From Bermanella sp047621325 (GTDB lineage Bacteria; Pseudomonadota; Gammaproteobacteria; Pseudomonadales; Oceanobacteraceae), in the NCBI GenBank assembly GCA_047621325.1, contig JBLHLT010000005.1, forward strand, positions 124,001 through 188,000: DNA of 64,000 nucleotides, in the 5' to 3' direction. Under the pieces are notes generated by a model. That model was not told the origin of the DNA. It saw only the letters and a list, made by a program, of their open reading frames with translations, and made no database searches. A program made the position numbers and the translations under genes. Shown piece by piece: positions 9,057 through 17,474 of the stretch. Each line of letters begins with the position of its first letter. Positions within the stretch are counted from its first letter, which is position 1.

Positions 9057-9707
9057 CTAAACCAAAGATTCAGTATCAATAATACCGTGGCGAATTGCCA
9101 ATCGGGTTAACTCCACATCACTGCCAATATTTAATTTCTCAAATATGCGGTAGCGGTAAGTATTAACCGTTTTAGGGCTTAAAAATAATTGATCGGAGAT
9201 TTCTTGTACTTTCACACAATTAACAATCAATATTGAAATTTGCATTTCTCGATCAGAAAGTGCATCAAAGGGACAGGCAGATTCTTGTGTATCAAATGGC
9301 TTCAACGCCATGCGCTGGGCAATTTCAGGACTAATATAGCGCTGACCAGACTTAACTTTAAGAACAGCCATAATCATTTCATCAGCTGTTGCGCCTTTAG
9401 TCATATAACCCGCCGCGCCGGCTTGTAATAAACGAGATGCAAATGGGTCTTCTGCACACGCAGTCACCGCAATGACTTTGATGTCTTCATTAAAACGTAG
9501 GATCTTACGGGTTGCCTCAAGGCCGCCCATGCCCGGCATGCGTATATCCATTAGGATAACATCCGGCTCATGCTCTTTAGCAAGCTCAATGGCTTCTTCA
9601 CCACTGCACGCTTCAGCAATAACTTGAATCTTGTCACCGTCACTTAACAGGCTAACAATGCCCATACGGACCAAGTCGTGATCATCAACAACTAATACTC
9701 GAATCAA
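9057..9707 (-). CDS. uvrY: UvrY/GacA-type LuxR-family response regulator
   Basis: 216 residues: a receiver domain with phospho-acceptor Asp in VILMDIRMPGMGG, and a C-terminal LuxR-type HTH (LSDREMQISILIVNC...SPKTVNTYRYRIFEKLN). GacA/UvrY, phosphorylated by GacS/BarA, activates the small RNAs that titrate CsrA/RsmA. The start is TTG (9705-9707), supported by AGGGG 7-8 nt upstream; the protein begins MIRVLVVDDHDLV like other GacA proteins. Its position before uvrC is the classic arrangement. The cognate kinase is not in the window. Confidence 0.93.
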   Translation of the reverse strand: MIRVLVVDDHDLVRMGIVSLLSDGDKIQVIAEACSGEEAIELAKEHEPDVILMDIRMPGMGGLEATRKILRFNEDIKVIAVTACAEDPFASRLLQAGAAGYMTKGATADEMIMAVLKVKSGQRYISPEIAQRMALKPFDTQESACPFDALSDREMQISILIVNCVKVQEISDQLFLSPKTVNTYRYRIFEKLNIGSDVELTRLAIRHGIIDTESLV

Positions 9708-9777
9708 GTTGTACCCCTAAATACCAACACATTTTCTGCGGCCGCCTATGCTAGCAAATCAAAGCGGTTAAACCATC

Positions 9778-12507
9778 TTATTTTTTATTTTTATGTAGGT
9801 CATCAAGACGCAGGCGGTGCCACTCCTGGCTGACCTCATTTAACGGCAATATGATTTCAACTACGTTACCCTCTAGGCGCCTCTTAATCTTAAACCCAAG
9901 CTTGGCCGCCAATTTAAGCATAGGGCTGTTATCTGATAATACAGTCCCTTTCATTTCGATTGTCCCCTTGCTTGTACAATAGGCAATCATCTTATTCATG
10001 AGTATCGAGCCCAAGCCTAGCCCCTGTGCTTTATCGGCAACCAATACCGAGAACTCAGCCTGTAAATGGTCTGCGTCGGTCCATGTTCTGACATCACCTA
10101 AAATTTCACCTTCTTTATTGAACGCCAAGAAAGCCATTTCTTGCTGGTAATCTATCTGCGCAAACAATGCCAAGTCACGATGCCTAAAATTACGGCGTGC
10201 GGTAAAAAAGCGATAACGAACAGATTCCATGCTTAACTCTTCATGGAATATCTTTAATTCAGGCTCATCCTCGCCGCGCACAGGACGCAGCAATACCTCT
10301 CGGCCATCTTTAACCGTAATCGTTTCTTCATACTCAGCAGGATAAGGTTGAATGCATAATTGATGTTTGGGCCCAATATTGGCCGCCATGCCTAGTATTT
10401 TTGCCCCCTCCACTGGATGCAAAATCACATTTAGCTCACAACCTTTCAAATTAGGGAGATCCGTTGCCATTTGCGAAAGGCGAATTAACATTTGCGATAG
10501 TTGTTCGACATCGCGATCAAAATGACGACTACGCTCTTTCAAAACTCGGTATATATGAGTCTTAGACATTAGTTGCTTGGCAAGCACATCATTTAATGGC
10601 GGGAATTGCACTGCCCTGTCAGCCATAATATTTGCCGTCGCACCACCACCACCAAAAATAATCACAGGGCCAAATGTCGCGTCACGGGTAATTCCCATAC
10701 TGTACTGCGTGGATATTTCACCGCTGCGCATAGGCTGAATTGAAAAACCATGAACCTTGCTATGAGAAAAGCGTTTTCGAATTTGCGATCGCAGTTCTTT
10801 GGCCGCTAAATCTAATTCATCACTGTTTTTTATGCCTGAAACCACGCCACGCCAACGATCCCTAGGGTTATCACCATAAGCAAATGGATGACAGTAATCC
10901 GCATGAATAATTTTAAGCGCGGCTGGGTATTTAATATTTAACGACGTGGCATCAAAATGCTCAGGTAAGAATTCCGTTTTGACCTGCTTAAAGTCATACG
11001 CCTTTAAAATTTTATAAATTTCTTCTGCTGTTAAATATTTTCTTTCTTGATCAAGCGCAGACTGAACAATGCTTTGACACATGACACGGTCAATCGAAAC
11101 ATTATTCATTAATGACGATGGTGTTTCACGTAACAGTTCATGGTTACGCTGATGACGAACCATGTGCATGAATGCCTTCACCGCCCTATCGGGTGTATCA
11201 TAAGTAGGGATACCGGCATCATCAAAAACATGGCGGCTACGCTCGACGGTTGCGCCACCCATCCAACTGGTTAATAAATTCTTTTGATAAAATTTACTAT
11301 GATGCACAACAACATTGGCAACATCTTGGCTATTCACAACACTGGTCGGTGAAAATAAAACCAAGATTGCATCAACACCTTTATCCTCTTCGATGATTTT
11401 AAGCACTTCGCGATAAACACTAGGCCCCGCTTCAGGGGTTATATCAACTGGGTTGGATTGCGACCAATAGCCCGGCAAAACCGCTGACAATTTATCTATG
11501 GTTTCATCTGATAACTCAGCCAGCTGGCCACCTTCGTGCACCAAGCGGTCAACCGCTAAAATAGCCCCACCGATACCATTGGCAACAATTGCCAATCGCT
11601 CACCTTTTAAAGGCTTCATACGAGTGAGGGATTCAACCGATTCAAATAACTCTTCTGTACTATCTACTCGCAAAACACCGGCGCGCAATAAAATAGCCTC
11701 ATAAATCATATCGCGATGACGAAGACCACTTGGAATAGGTTCTACAGGGGACTGTGATTGAGGAAAACGGGAGCTTTTAATGGCTAAGACTAATTTATTG
11801 CGGGAGGCGTTTCTCACCGCTCGCACAAAGGACTTGGCATCCGTAACCTGCTCAAGGTGGAGCATTATCGCCTTCACATGGCGCTGACCAGACAGATAAT
11901 CAATGGTGTCCGGCATGCTCACATCAGCACTATCACCAATAGTTAAAAAATGTGAAAAACCAATGCCGCGGGCGTGCGCCCAATCAAGCAGTGCACTCGC
12001 TAACGTGCCAGATTGACCAAGGTATGCAACCTTTCCTGGTAAGGCATTAATATGACTATAACTCGCATTAAGATTAAGCTCAGGCACCAACAAACCCAAA
12101 CAATCTGGCCCCATGATGCGCACACCATGCTCCCGCGATAATTTTCTTAGCGGATGCTTTGACGGCCTGAATTGTTCCGCCCGCTTACGGGATATACCAC
12201 CGGTTAAAATTAACACCGCGTGAATACCGTGTTTGCCGAGCTGTTTTATGATTTTTTCGATAGTGTGAGCTGGCGTACAAATAATAGCCAAATCAACATC
12301 TTTAGGTAAGCGCCCAATTTTAGACGTACACGGGATGCCATGAACGGTCTTATAGCGACGAACATTCACCGCATAAAGACTCCCCTTAAAACCTGCTGTT
12401 TTTAAATTTTGTATCACCGCACCACCCATACTGGAAGATCGCTCAGATGCTCCAATAACGGCAATTTTGGATGGCTCAAAAAATCGTTCTAACCAACGAG
12501 TGCCCAT
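9778..12507 (-). CDS. patZ: PatZ-type protein lysine acetyltransferase (acyl-CoA synthetase (NDP-forming)-like plus GNAT)
   Basis: 909 residues. Order: CoA-binding Rossmann domain (KIAVIGASERSSSMGG), succinyl-CoA-ligase-like domains (GPDCLGLLVPELNLNASY), an ATP-grasp region with FGPVIIFGGGGATANI, and a C-terminal GNAT domain (ETITVKDGREVLLRPVRGEDEPELKIF; VLVADKAQGLGLGSILM). This is the architecture of PatZ/Pka (YfiQ), which acetylates lysines of central enzymes such as acetyl-CoA synthetase. I placed the start at ATG 12507 because AGGA lies 5 nt upstream and the homologous N-terminus begins there; an upstream in-frame TTG at 12537 has no such signal. It is divergent from an HDAC-family gene 78 nt away, suggesting a paired writer and eraser. 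Confidence 0.9.
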   Translation of the reverse strand: MGTRWLERFFEPSKIAVIGASERSSSMGGAVIQNLKTAGFKGSLYAVNVRRYKTVHGIPCTSKIGRLPKDVDLAIICTPAHTIEKIIKQLGKHGIHAVLILTGGISRKRAEQFRPSKHPLRKLSREHGVRIMGPDCLGLLVPELNLNASYSHINALPGKVAYLGQSGTLASALLDWAHARGIGFSHFLTIGDSADVSMPDTIDYLSGQRHVKAIMLHLEQVTDAKSFVRAVRNASRNKLVLAIKSSRFPQSQSPVEPIPSGLRHRDMIYEAILLRAGVLRVDSTEELFESVESLTRMKPLKGERLAIVANGIGGAILAVDRLVHEGGQLAELSDETIDKLSAVLPGYWSQSNPVDITPEAGPSVYREVLKIIEEDKGVDAILVLFSPTSVVNSQDVANVVVHHSKFYQKNLLTSWMGGATVERSRHVFDDAGIPTYDTPDRAVKAFMHMVRHQRNHELLRETPSSLMNNVSIDRVMCQSIVQSALDQERKYLTAEEIYKILKAYDFKQVKTEFLPEHFDATSLNIKYPAALKIIHADYCHPFAYGDNPRDRWRGVVSGIKNSDELDLAAKELRSQIRKRFSHSKVHGFSIQPMRSGEISTQYSMGITRDATFGPVIIFGGGGATANIMADRAVQFPPLNDVLAKQLMSKTHIYRVLKERSRHFDRDVEQLSQMLIRLSQMATDLPNLKGCELNVILHPVEGAKILGMAANIGPKHQLCIQPYPAEYEETITVKDGREVLLRPVRGEDEPELKIFHEELSMESVRYRFFTARRNFRHRDLALFAQIDYQQEMAFLAFNKEGEILGDVRTWTDADHLQAEFSVLVADKAQGLGLGSILMNKMIAYCTSKGTIEMKGTVLSDNSPMLKLAAKLGFKIKRRLEGNVVEIILPLNEVSQEWHRLRLDDLHKNKK

Positions 12508-12585
12508 AAATTCCTGAAAAAAGGTGTTAAGTATCAATTAATTGAGTTATATAGACTTATCTATCAAGCCTCAAGCTATTCGTGC

Positions 12586-13512
12586 ATGTCATCTACATTA
12601 TTTATACACCATACACATTTTGACCAGCACTCCGTGCCGCCAAGTCATCCTGAAAGCCCACTTAGAAGCTTTGCAGTGGAGACACGCCTGCGCCAAACAG
12701 GTCTATGGCAAGACTTGGCAATCCAAACGGCAAAGCCGATTCCTAAAGAACTCTTTAAGATGGTTCATAAGTCCGGTTACATTGATCAGCTCTACCAGAT
12801 CAGCCCAGCCAAAGGGATGATACTAGCCGACCCTGATACACCACTCACCTTCAATACACTTGCGGCAACCGAAGAAGCGGCAGGCTCGGGCATCCAAGCG
12901 GTTGATCAGGTCATTAGCGGTCAATTCCACAACGCATTTTGCGCCATACGCCCACCAGGTCATCACGCCGAACCCAATAAAACTATGGGATTTTGCTTTG
13001 TTAATAACGTCGCGCTCGCAGCGCAATACGCACTCACGAAACCGGAAATCAAAAGAGTACTCATTTTTGATTTTGATGTTCATCAAGCAAACGGCACAAT
13101 TGAAATATTTAAAGACCGTGAAGACGTTATGGTGGTTAGTAGCTTCCAACACCCTTACTTTCCAAATTCTCACTGGAATATTAAGTCTGACAATATTATT
13201 AATATCCCCATTGAAGCTGAAACAGCCAGTACACAGTTTAGGCGCATCGTGGAACCAAGACTGATCAAAGCGGCATCGCAATTCAAACCGGATTTAATTC
13301 TTATATCGGCTGGGTTTGATGCACATACTGACGACCCAATGGGCGAACTTGATTTAATTGATGATGATTTCTACTGGCTAACGCAGTTATCTATGAGCCT
13401 AGCCAAGGACTACAGTAAAGGCCGTATCGTCTCTATGCTTGAAGGTGGGTACAACCTTGAAGCACTCGCCAATAGCTCTCACGCCCACATCCAAGCGCTT
13501 CGCCACAAGTAA
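12586..13512 (+). CDS. Histone-deacetylase-family (acetoin utilization/class II HDAC-like) protein
   Basis: 308 residues with the complete arginase/HDAC-fold active site: tandem histidines in RPPGHHAEP, zinc ligands Asp and His in FDFDVHQANGT, the third ligand in ISAGFDAHTDDP, and EGGYNLEAL carrying the transition-state tyrosine. Bacterial members deacetylate protein lysines or small acetyl-amides. The context (divergent from a PatZ-type acetyltransferase) favours protein lysine deacetylation, but acetylpolyamine substrates cannot be excluded. The ATG at 12586 begins just before the conserved HHTHFDQH segment. No signal peptide is seen, so it is cytosolic. Confidence 0.9.
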   Translation: MSSTLFIHHTHFDQHSVPPSHPESPLRSFAVETRLRQTGLWQDLAIQTAKPIPKELFKMVHKSGYIDQLYQISPAKGMILADPDTPLTFNTLAATEEAAGSGIQAVDQVISGQFHNAFCAIRPPGHHAEPNKTMGFCFVNNVALAAQYALTKPEIKRVLIFDFDVHQANGTIEIFKDREDVMVVSSFQHPYFPNSHWNIKSDNIINIPIEAETASTQFRRIVEPRLIKAASQFKPDLILISAGFDAHTDDPMGELDLIDDDFYWLTQLSMSLAKDYSKGRIVSMLEGGYNLEALANSSHAHIQALRHK

Positions 13513-13552
13513 TTCCAGTCTGCTTTTCTTTTCATTACTTTTCTTTAGACGT

Positions 13553-13585
13553 AAAAAAACCAGATCCTTTCGAATCTGGTTTTTA
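13553..13585. terminator. Bidirectional terminator between the HDAC gene and tRNA-Ser
   Basis: AAAACCAGAT and ATCTGGTTTT pair around a short loop with flanking A and T runs; it is placed to end both converging transcripts. Confidence 0.85.
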
Positions 13586-13592
13586 AAATAAA

Positions 13593-13683
13593 TGGCGGAG
13601 GAGTAGGGATTTGAACCCTAGGACGGGTATAAGCCGTCGCCGGTTTTCAAGACCGGTGCTTTCGACCACTCAGCCACCCCTCC
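13593..13683 (-). tRNA. tRNA-Ser (anticodon TGA)
   Basis: 91 nt including CCA, with a long variable arm (GACGGCTTATACCCGTC). Anticodon stem CCGGT/ACCGG encloses CTTGAAA, giving TGA. Discriminator G and acceptor GGAGGGG/CTCCTCC are as expected for serine. Confidence 0.97.
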
Positions 13684-13699
13684 GCTGTGAGCGAGACGC

Positions 13700-13727
13700 A
13701 TATTACCCGTTTCAGATTTGGTGTCAA
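13700..13727 (-). promoter_or_regulatory. Sigma70 promoter of tRNA-Ser
   Basis: Minus-strand TTGACA (13722-13727), a 16-nt spacer and TAATAT (13700-13705) lie 17 nt before the tRNA. The -35 is a perfect consensus. Confidence 0.8.
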
Positions 13728-13880
13728 CAATAAGAATAAAAAAATCTTACTTTTTAGTAACTTAGCCAGAACTTCCCCTAAAATACTTAATCAATATAGT
13801 ATGGAGAATGCTTGAATTTCCCCACAACAACCCTATTATCTGCACTAGATAGTCAATACAACAAACTGGAGCGACAAAAA

Positions 13881-14561
13881 ATGGATCAACAAACTCTTGC
13901 TCACCAGCAAGTAGACACAACAGGTGCAATGAAAGTATTGCGCAACACTTATATGCTATTGGCAATGACACTAGCATTTAGTGCGGTCACTGCAGGCATA
14001 TCAATGTCTTTAGGACTTGGCCATGGCGCCGCTATGATCATGTCTATCGCCGCTATCGTTATCGTATGGTTTGTTTTACCTAAGGTTGCTAATTCAGCAA
14101 TGGGACTTCCGGTTGTATTTTTATTCACCGGCCTTTTGGGCGCATCACTTGGCCCAATACTAAACCGCTATCTTGCTATGCAAGGCGGAACAGAGATTGT
14201 TATGCAAGCACTTGGTGGTACGGCCATCATCTTCTTTGCACTTTCAGCCTATGTGACCACCACTAAAAAAGATTTCACATTCATGCGTGGTTTCTTATTT
14301 ACAGGTCTTATCCTAGTAATCGTTGGTGCTATTGGTGCATTGATCGCATCTTGGGCATTTGGCGTTGATGTATCGGCTTTCTCACTGGCTATTTCAGGCG
14401 CAGTTGTTTTATTAATGTCTGGTTTTATTCTTTATGATACCAGCAGCATTATTCGTGGTGAGCAAACTAACTACATCATGGCAACGGTTGGCCTATACCT
14501 AAACATCTACAATCTATTCACCAGTCTGCTTCATATTCTTGGTGCAACCAGCGACGACTAA
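13881..14561 (+). CDS. yccA: Bax inhibitor-1/YccA family inner-membrane protein
   Basis: 226 residues with seven hydrophobic segments, closely matching E. coli YccA (VLRNTYMLLAMTLAFSAVTA near the N-terminus; ETNYI-type C-terminal motif GEQTNYIMATVGLYLNIYN). YccA is a substrate and modulator of the membrane protease FtsH and protects SecY when translocons jam. The frame is open from a TTG at 13812, but ATG 13881 is preceded by CTGGAG and matches the family start. It sits before the tus genes, as in many gammaproteobacteria, separated from them by a terminator hairpin. Confidence 0.93.
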   Translation: MDQQTLAHQQVDTTGAMKVLRNTYMLLAMTLAFSAVTAGISMSLGLGHGAAMIMSIAAIVIVWFVLPKVANSAMGLPVVFLFTGLLGASLGPILNRYLAMQGGTEIVMQALGGTAIIFFALSAYVTTTKKDFTFMRGFLFTGLILVIVGAIGALIASWAFGVDVSAFSLAISGAVVLLMSGFILYDTSSIIRGEQTNYIMATVGLYLNIYNLFTSLLHILGATSDD

Positions 14562-14581
14562 TCTCATTAGTTGACGCGATC

Positions 14582-14606
14582 AAAGGAGGGGCAACCCTCC
14601 TTTTTT
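14582..14606 (+). terminator. Terminator or attenuator between yccA and tusD
   Basis: AAAGGAGGG, loop GCAA, CCCTCCTTTTTT. The hairpin lies 20 nt after the yccA stop and ends about 20 nt before tusD, so tusDCBE-ybiB expression depends on readthrough or on a promoter I could not identify. Confidence 0.85.
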
Positions 14607-14625
14607 AATGAATTCGATTTTTATT

Positions 14626-15015
14626 ATGAAATTTTCAATTTTGGTTATGGCTGCACCCTATTCATCTCAAAGTAATTTAAGTGCCTTGAAGTTTGCTAAG
14701 GCCTGCCTTGAATCAAACCATCAAGTCTACCGTGTATTCTTTTACAATGACGGTGTACTAAGTGCCAGCCATCTGCAAAGCCCGCCTCAGGATGAGGTCA
14801 ATATTCATAATGAATGGCAGCAGCTCGCTCAAGAAAACAACATTGATCTTGTCACCTGTATTGCAGCGGCTCTAAAGCGCGGCCTTTTGAATGAAGACGA
14901 AGCAAAACGTTACAATAAAGCACAACACAACATGAGCGCCCCTTTCGAGCTATCCGGCCTTGGCCAATTACTCGATGCACAAATTCACTCAGACCAAGTA
15001 GTGACATTCGGCTAA
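14626..15015 (+). CDS. tusD: Sulfurtransferase complex subunit TusD
   Basis: 129 residues. TusD is the sulfur-accepting subunit of the TusBCD hexamer in the relay that 2-thiolates tRNA wobble uridine. The DsrE-like fold is evident, and the persulfide cysteine is in LVTCIAAALKRGLL. I used ATG 14626 (MKFSILVMAAPYSSQSN), which matches the family N-terminus; an in-frame ATG at 14608 directly after the terminator T-run is less likely. Neither has a clear Shine-Dalgarno sequence. The stop overlaps tusC by one base. Confidence 0.92.
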   Translation: MKFSILVMAAPYSSQSNLSALKFAKACLESNHQVYRVFFYNDGVLSASHLQSPPQDEVNIHNEWQQLAQENNIDLVTCIAAALKRGLLNEDEAKRYNKAQHNMSAPFELSGLGQLLDAQIHSDQVVTFG

Positions 15016-15389
15016 TGAACACAACCAATACGGCTCACGATATTTTAATCCTGCAACGACACGCGCCGTACGGCAGCAGCATTGCAAGAGAAGGCTTAGA
15101 TTTTGTATTAACAAGCGCCGCATACGATCAAAATTTAACCCTATTGTTTTTAGGCGATGGTGTTTTTCAGCTTTTATGTCATCAAGACAGCAAAGCCATC
15201 GAATTAAAAAATCATGCAAGCGCTCTAGAAGTTCTACCACTGTATGACGTTGAAAATATATTTGTCGTCAAAGAGGACTTAGAAGAGCGTGCAATTGATG
15301 CATCACAAATAATGAACAGCGCCAGTATTATTACTCGCGACCAAGGCAAGCTACTCATAAAGCAGCATAAAAAGATTATAGGTTTTTAA
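15015..15389 (+). CDS. tusC: Sulfurtransferase complex subunit TusC
   Basis: 124 residues with a DsrE/DsrF-like fold (IAREGLDFVLTSAAYDQNLTLLFLGDGVFQLL). It is a structural member of the TusBCD complex. Assignment rests on similarity and on its position between tusD and tusB, with one-base overlap with tusD and direct abutment with tusB. Confidence 0.92.
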   Translation: MNTTNTAHDILILQRHAPYGSSIAREGLDFVLTSAAYDQNLTLLFLGDGVFQLLCHQDSKAIELKNHASALEVLPLYDVENIFVVKEDLEERAIDASQIMNSASIITRDQGKLLIKQHKKIIGF

Positions 15390-15665
15390 ATGACGCTACA
15401 CCTAATTCAAAAAAGCCCATTTTCAAGCTCAGCATTGAAAGACTGTCTTAACATAATTAACGACGACGACTGTATCTTATTAATGCAAGACGGCGTTTAC
15501 GCACAACAATACCCAGCCCTGTTAGCACTAAGTAATGCCACCTATATTATTAAAGATGACGCAACCGCTAGAGGCATACACAGCCATAACCATACACAAA
15601 GCATCAATTACCAAGATTTTGTCGAATTGTGTTCGAAGTCTAACAATGTAATTAGCTGGTATTAA
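15390..15665 (+). CDS. tusB: Sulfurtransferase complex subunit TusB
   Basis: 91 residues, DsrH-like (HLIQKSPFSSSALKDCL; DDCILLMQDGVYA). It is the smallest subunit of TusBCD. It begins immediately after the tusC stop and ends 2 nt before tusE, so it is translationally linked. Confidence 0.92.
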   Translation: MTLHLIQKSPFSSSALKDCLNIINDDDCILLMQDGVYAQQYPALLALSNATYIIKDDATARGIHSHNHTQSINYQDFVELCSKSNNVISWY

Positions 15666-15667
15666 AA

Positions 15668-15982
15668 ATGGATTCACTGTTATTTGATAACGAAGGTTTT
15701 TTATTAGACCCTAGCCAATGGAATACCTCTCTGGCCCATGAGATCGCCAATGCTGAAAACATTACATTAACAGCTGAGCATTTTGAGATTATTCACACAT
15801 TGCGCGATTTTTATTTCGAACATCAAGTTGCCTTAGCCAACCGCCCATTTGTGAAACTGATAAAAAATACTTTTGGCCCAGAAAAAGGCAATAGTATTTA
15901 CTTAATGACGTTATTCCCTGAAAGCCCGGCAAAAATTACCGCTAAAATTGCAGGCCTTCCCAAACCAGCGAACTGTTTATAA
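15668..15982 (+). CDS. tusE: Sulfur relay protein TusE (DsrC family)
   Basis: 104 residues. TusE takes sulfur from TusD and delivers it with MnmA to tRNA. The essential penultimate cysteine of the DsrC family is present: the protein ends in PKPANCL. The helical core (LRDFYFEHQVALANRPFVKLI) is typical. It has the tRNA-modification (TusE) length and shows no sign of dissimilatory sulfur metabolism genes nearby. The stop overlaps ybiB by one base. Confidence 0.93.
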   Translation: MDSLLFDNEGFLLDPSQWNTSLAHEIANAENITLTAEHFEIIHTLRDFYFEHQVALANRPFVKLIKNTFGPEKGNSIYLMTLFPESPAKITAKIAGLPKPANCL

Positions 15983-16977
15983 TGACCAATATCGAACACC
16001 CATTTGCTCAATACGTGCGCATTCTTGGCAAGGGCCGCAAAGGCTCTCGCTCACTTAACTTCCAAGAAGCATTAGACGCAATGGGAATGATCTTACGCGG
16101 CGAAACCGAAGACGTTCAGCTTGGCGCGTTCATGATGTTATTACGCGTAAAAGAAGAAAGTGCCGAGGAACTTGCAGGCTTCACCCAAGCAACAAAAAAC
16201 CACCTAGCAAACACGATCCCTAATGACATAACAGCCACACTTGACTGGTCAAGCTATGCTGGAAAGCGTCGCCAATTACCTTGGTACTTATTATCAGCAC
16301 TTACTCTAGCCGATAATGGCATAAAAGTTTTTATGCACGGAGCCGATGGCCACACTCAAGGGCGAATCTACAGCAAAGAAACCTTGCAACAACTAGGGGT
16401 TAATCCCGCGTCAAACTGGCAAGAAGCACAACAACACCTGGCTCAAACCAATTTTTGCTTTATGGATATGGCAAACCTTTGCCCTGAGATACAAAACATT
16501 ATTGATTTGCGCAACACCTTTGGGTTGCGCTCACCTGTACACAGTTTTTCACGCTTATTAAATCCGTTGAATTGTGAATTTGTCAGTCAAGGTATTTTCC
16601 ACCCAGGCTACGGACCATCCCATCAAAAAAGTGCCGAGCTTTTGGGCTACAAACGCTTATCCATTTTAAAAGGTGAAGGCGGCGAGTGTGAAATGAACCC
16701 AGATAGCGTTGCCAGAATGTACCACTGCTTTGATGGACAACTAATAGAAGAAGAATGGGCCTCTGTATTTGAGCGCAGACACGTAAAGCCAGAAACACTC
16801 GACATTGAAAACCTAAAAACCACTTGGACCAATGAAAATGATGAATACGGAATGGGTGCTATTCTAGGCACACTCGCCTATACAGCACGCTTAATGGGCA
16901 AAGGCGAAAGCAAAGAAAGCTGCTTTGAGCAAGCCAACTTATGGTGGGCAAACAGAAATAAAACGCGTTTCAACTAA
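15982..16977 (+). CDS. ybiB: YbiB/TrpD2-family nucleic-acid-binding protein
   Basis: 331 residues with the two-domain fold of anthranilate phosphoribosyltransferase: a helical N-domain (LNFQEALDAMGMILRGETEDVQLGAFMMLLRVKEES) and an alpha/beta domain (LLSALTLADNGIKVFMHGADGHTQGRIY). E. coli YbiB/TrpD2 lacks the TrpD reaction, binds single-stranded nucleic acids and is LexA-controlled with dinG. Here it is the last gene of the tus operon, with no dinG beside it. A LexA-type palindrome does lie about 190 bp downstream, facing the other way. Confidence 0.88.
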   Translation: MTNIEHPFAQYVRILGKGRKGSRSLNFQEALDAMGMILRGETEDVQLGAFMMLLRVKEESAEELAGFTQATKNHLANTIPNDITATLDWSSYAGKRRQLPWYLLSALTLADNGIKVFMHGADGHTQGRIYSKETLQQLGVNPASNWQEAQQHLAQTNFCFMDMANLCPEIQNIIDLRNTFGLRSPVHSFSRLLNPLNCEFVSQGIFHPGYGPSHQKSAELLGYKRLSILKGEGGECEMNPDSVARMYHCFDGQLIEEEWASVFERRHVKPETLDIENLKTTWTNENDEYGMGAILGTLAYTARLMGKGESKESCFEQANLWWANRNKTRFN

Positions 16978-16987
16978 CGTCGAAAAC

Positions 16988-17015
16988 AAAAAAGCCGTCT
17001 AATCGACGGCTTTTT
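16988..17015. terminator. Bidirectional terminator after ybiB
   Basis: AAAAAGCCGTC and GACGGCTTTTT form a strong stem with T-run. Its right arm also contains the last codons of the small minus-strand gene 16999-17151. Confidence 0.88.
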
Positions 17016-17151
17016 CTAACAATTCTAATAATCGACGAGCAACGGCTTCAAACGCAGCCGCCTCTTCATTTTCTTTTGCGGCACTTAAACTAAACAAAAG
17101 ACGCTCAATTTCTTCTCGGCTCATGTACTGAATGGTTACTGGATTCAACAT
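16999..17151 (-). CDS. Putative SOS-induced 50-residue protein
   Basis: An ATG at 17151 opens a 50-codon frame (MLNPVTIQYMSREEIERLL...RRLLELLEKAVD) ending inside the ybiB terminator. After a short N-terminus it is predicted to be almost wholly alpha-helical, amphipathic, rich in Glu/Ala/Leu, with no signal peptide or membrane segment. It lies directly downstream of a LexA-type operator that overlaps a good promoter, which is the main reason to believe it is a gene; the ribosome binding site (GTGGGCG) is weak. Small SOS proteins in other bacteria often inhibit division, but nothing in the sequence shows that here. I do not recognise the family. Confidence 0.65.
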   Translation of the reverse strand: MLNPVTIQYMSREEIERLLFSLSAAKENEEAAAFEAVARRLLELLEKAVD

Positions 17152-17168
17152 AACTACGCCCACTTTTT

Positions 17169-17207
17169 AGTACTGTATTTAAATACAGTACTTTAATGAT
17201 TTAACAA
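17169..17207 (-). promoter_or_regulatory. LexA-type SOS box overlapping a promoter
   Basis: TACTGTATTTAAATACAGTA (17171-17190) is a perfect palindrome with the CTG-N10-CAG core of the gammaproteobacterial LexA operator; the symmetry extends to 24 bp (17169-17192). On the minus strand, -35 TTGTTA (17202-17207), 16-nt spacer and -10 TATTTA (17180-17185) place the -10 inside the operator, so LexA binding would block polymerase. It lies between the tusA stop and the 50-codon gene. Confidence 0.85.
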
Positions 17208-17217
17208 AAAATAGCAA

Positions 17218-17454
17218 TCACGGCTTTTCGATATAAAAGGTAAAAACACCGTCAATTTCAGCCGATGATAAAAGCGTATAACCGAGAAAGCTACAAAACT
17301 TAGCGATATCACGAGTAGTCGATGGGTCTGTCGCCAAAACCTGCAACACACCACCAGACTCAAGCTCTTTAACTTTATTGTGCAGCATCATTACAGGCTC
17401 AGGACACATCAAGCCCTTTGCATCCAGCACTAAATCAAACGACAAATCGGACAT
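17218..17454 (-). CDS. tusA: Sulfurtransferase TusA
   Basis: 78 residues with the sulfur-accepting Cys in the CPxP motif (LDAKGLMCPEPVMMLHNKV) and the C-terminal half of the SirA fold (ATDPSTTRDIAKFCSFLGY). TusA takes persulfide from IscS and passes it to TusD, and also feeds molybdenum-cofactor synthesis. It lies opposite and close to tusDCBE, so the whole relay except MnmA/IscS is in this region. It is preceded by a zinc-ribbon protein gene with a 20-nt gap, probably one transcript. Confidence 0.95.
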   Translation of the reverse strand: MSDLSFDLVLDAKGLMCPEPVMMLHNKVKELESGGVLQVLATDPSTTRDIAKFCSFLGYTLLSSAEIDGVFTFYIEKP

Positions 17455-17474
17455 ACTAAACCTTATTCAATCTT

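Noticed and set aside
12823..13281. Open frames opposite and alongside the HDAC gene
   Set aside because: They lie wholly within a well-supported gene in another frame and show no protein features.
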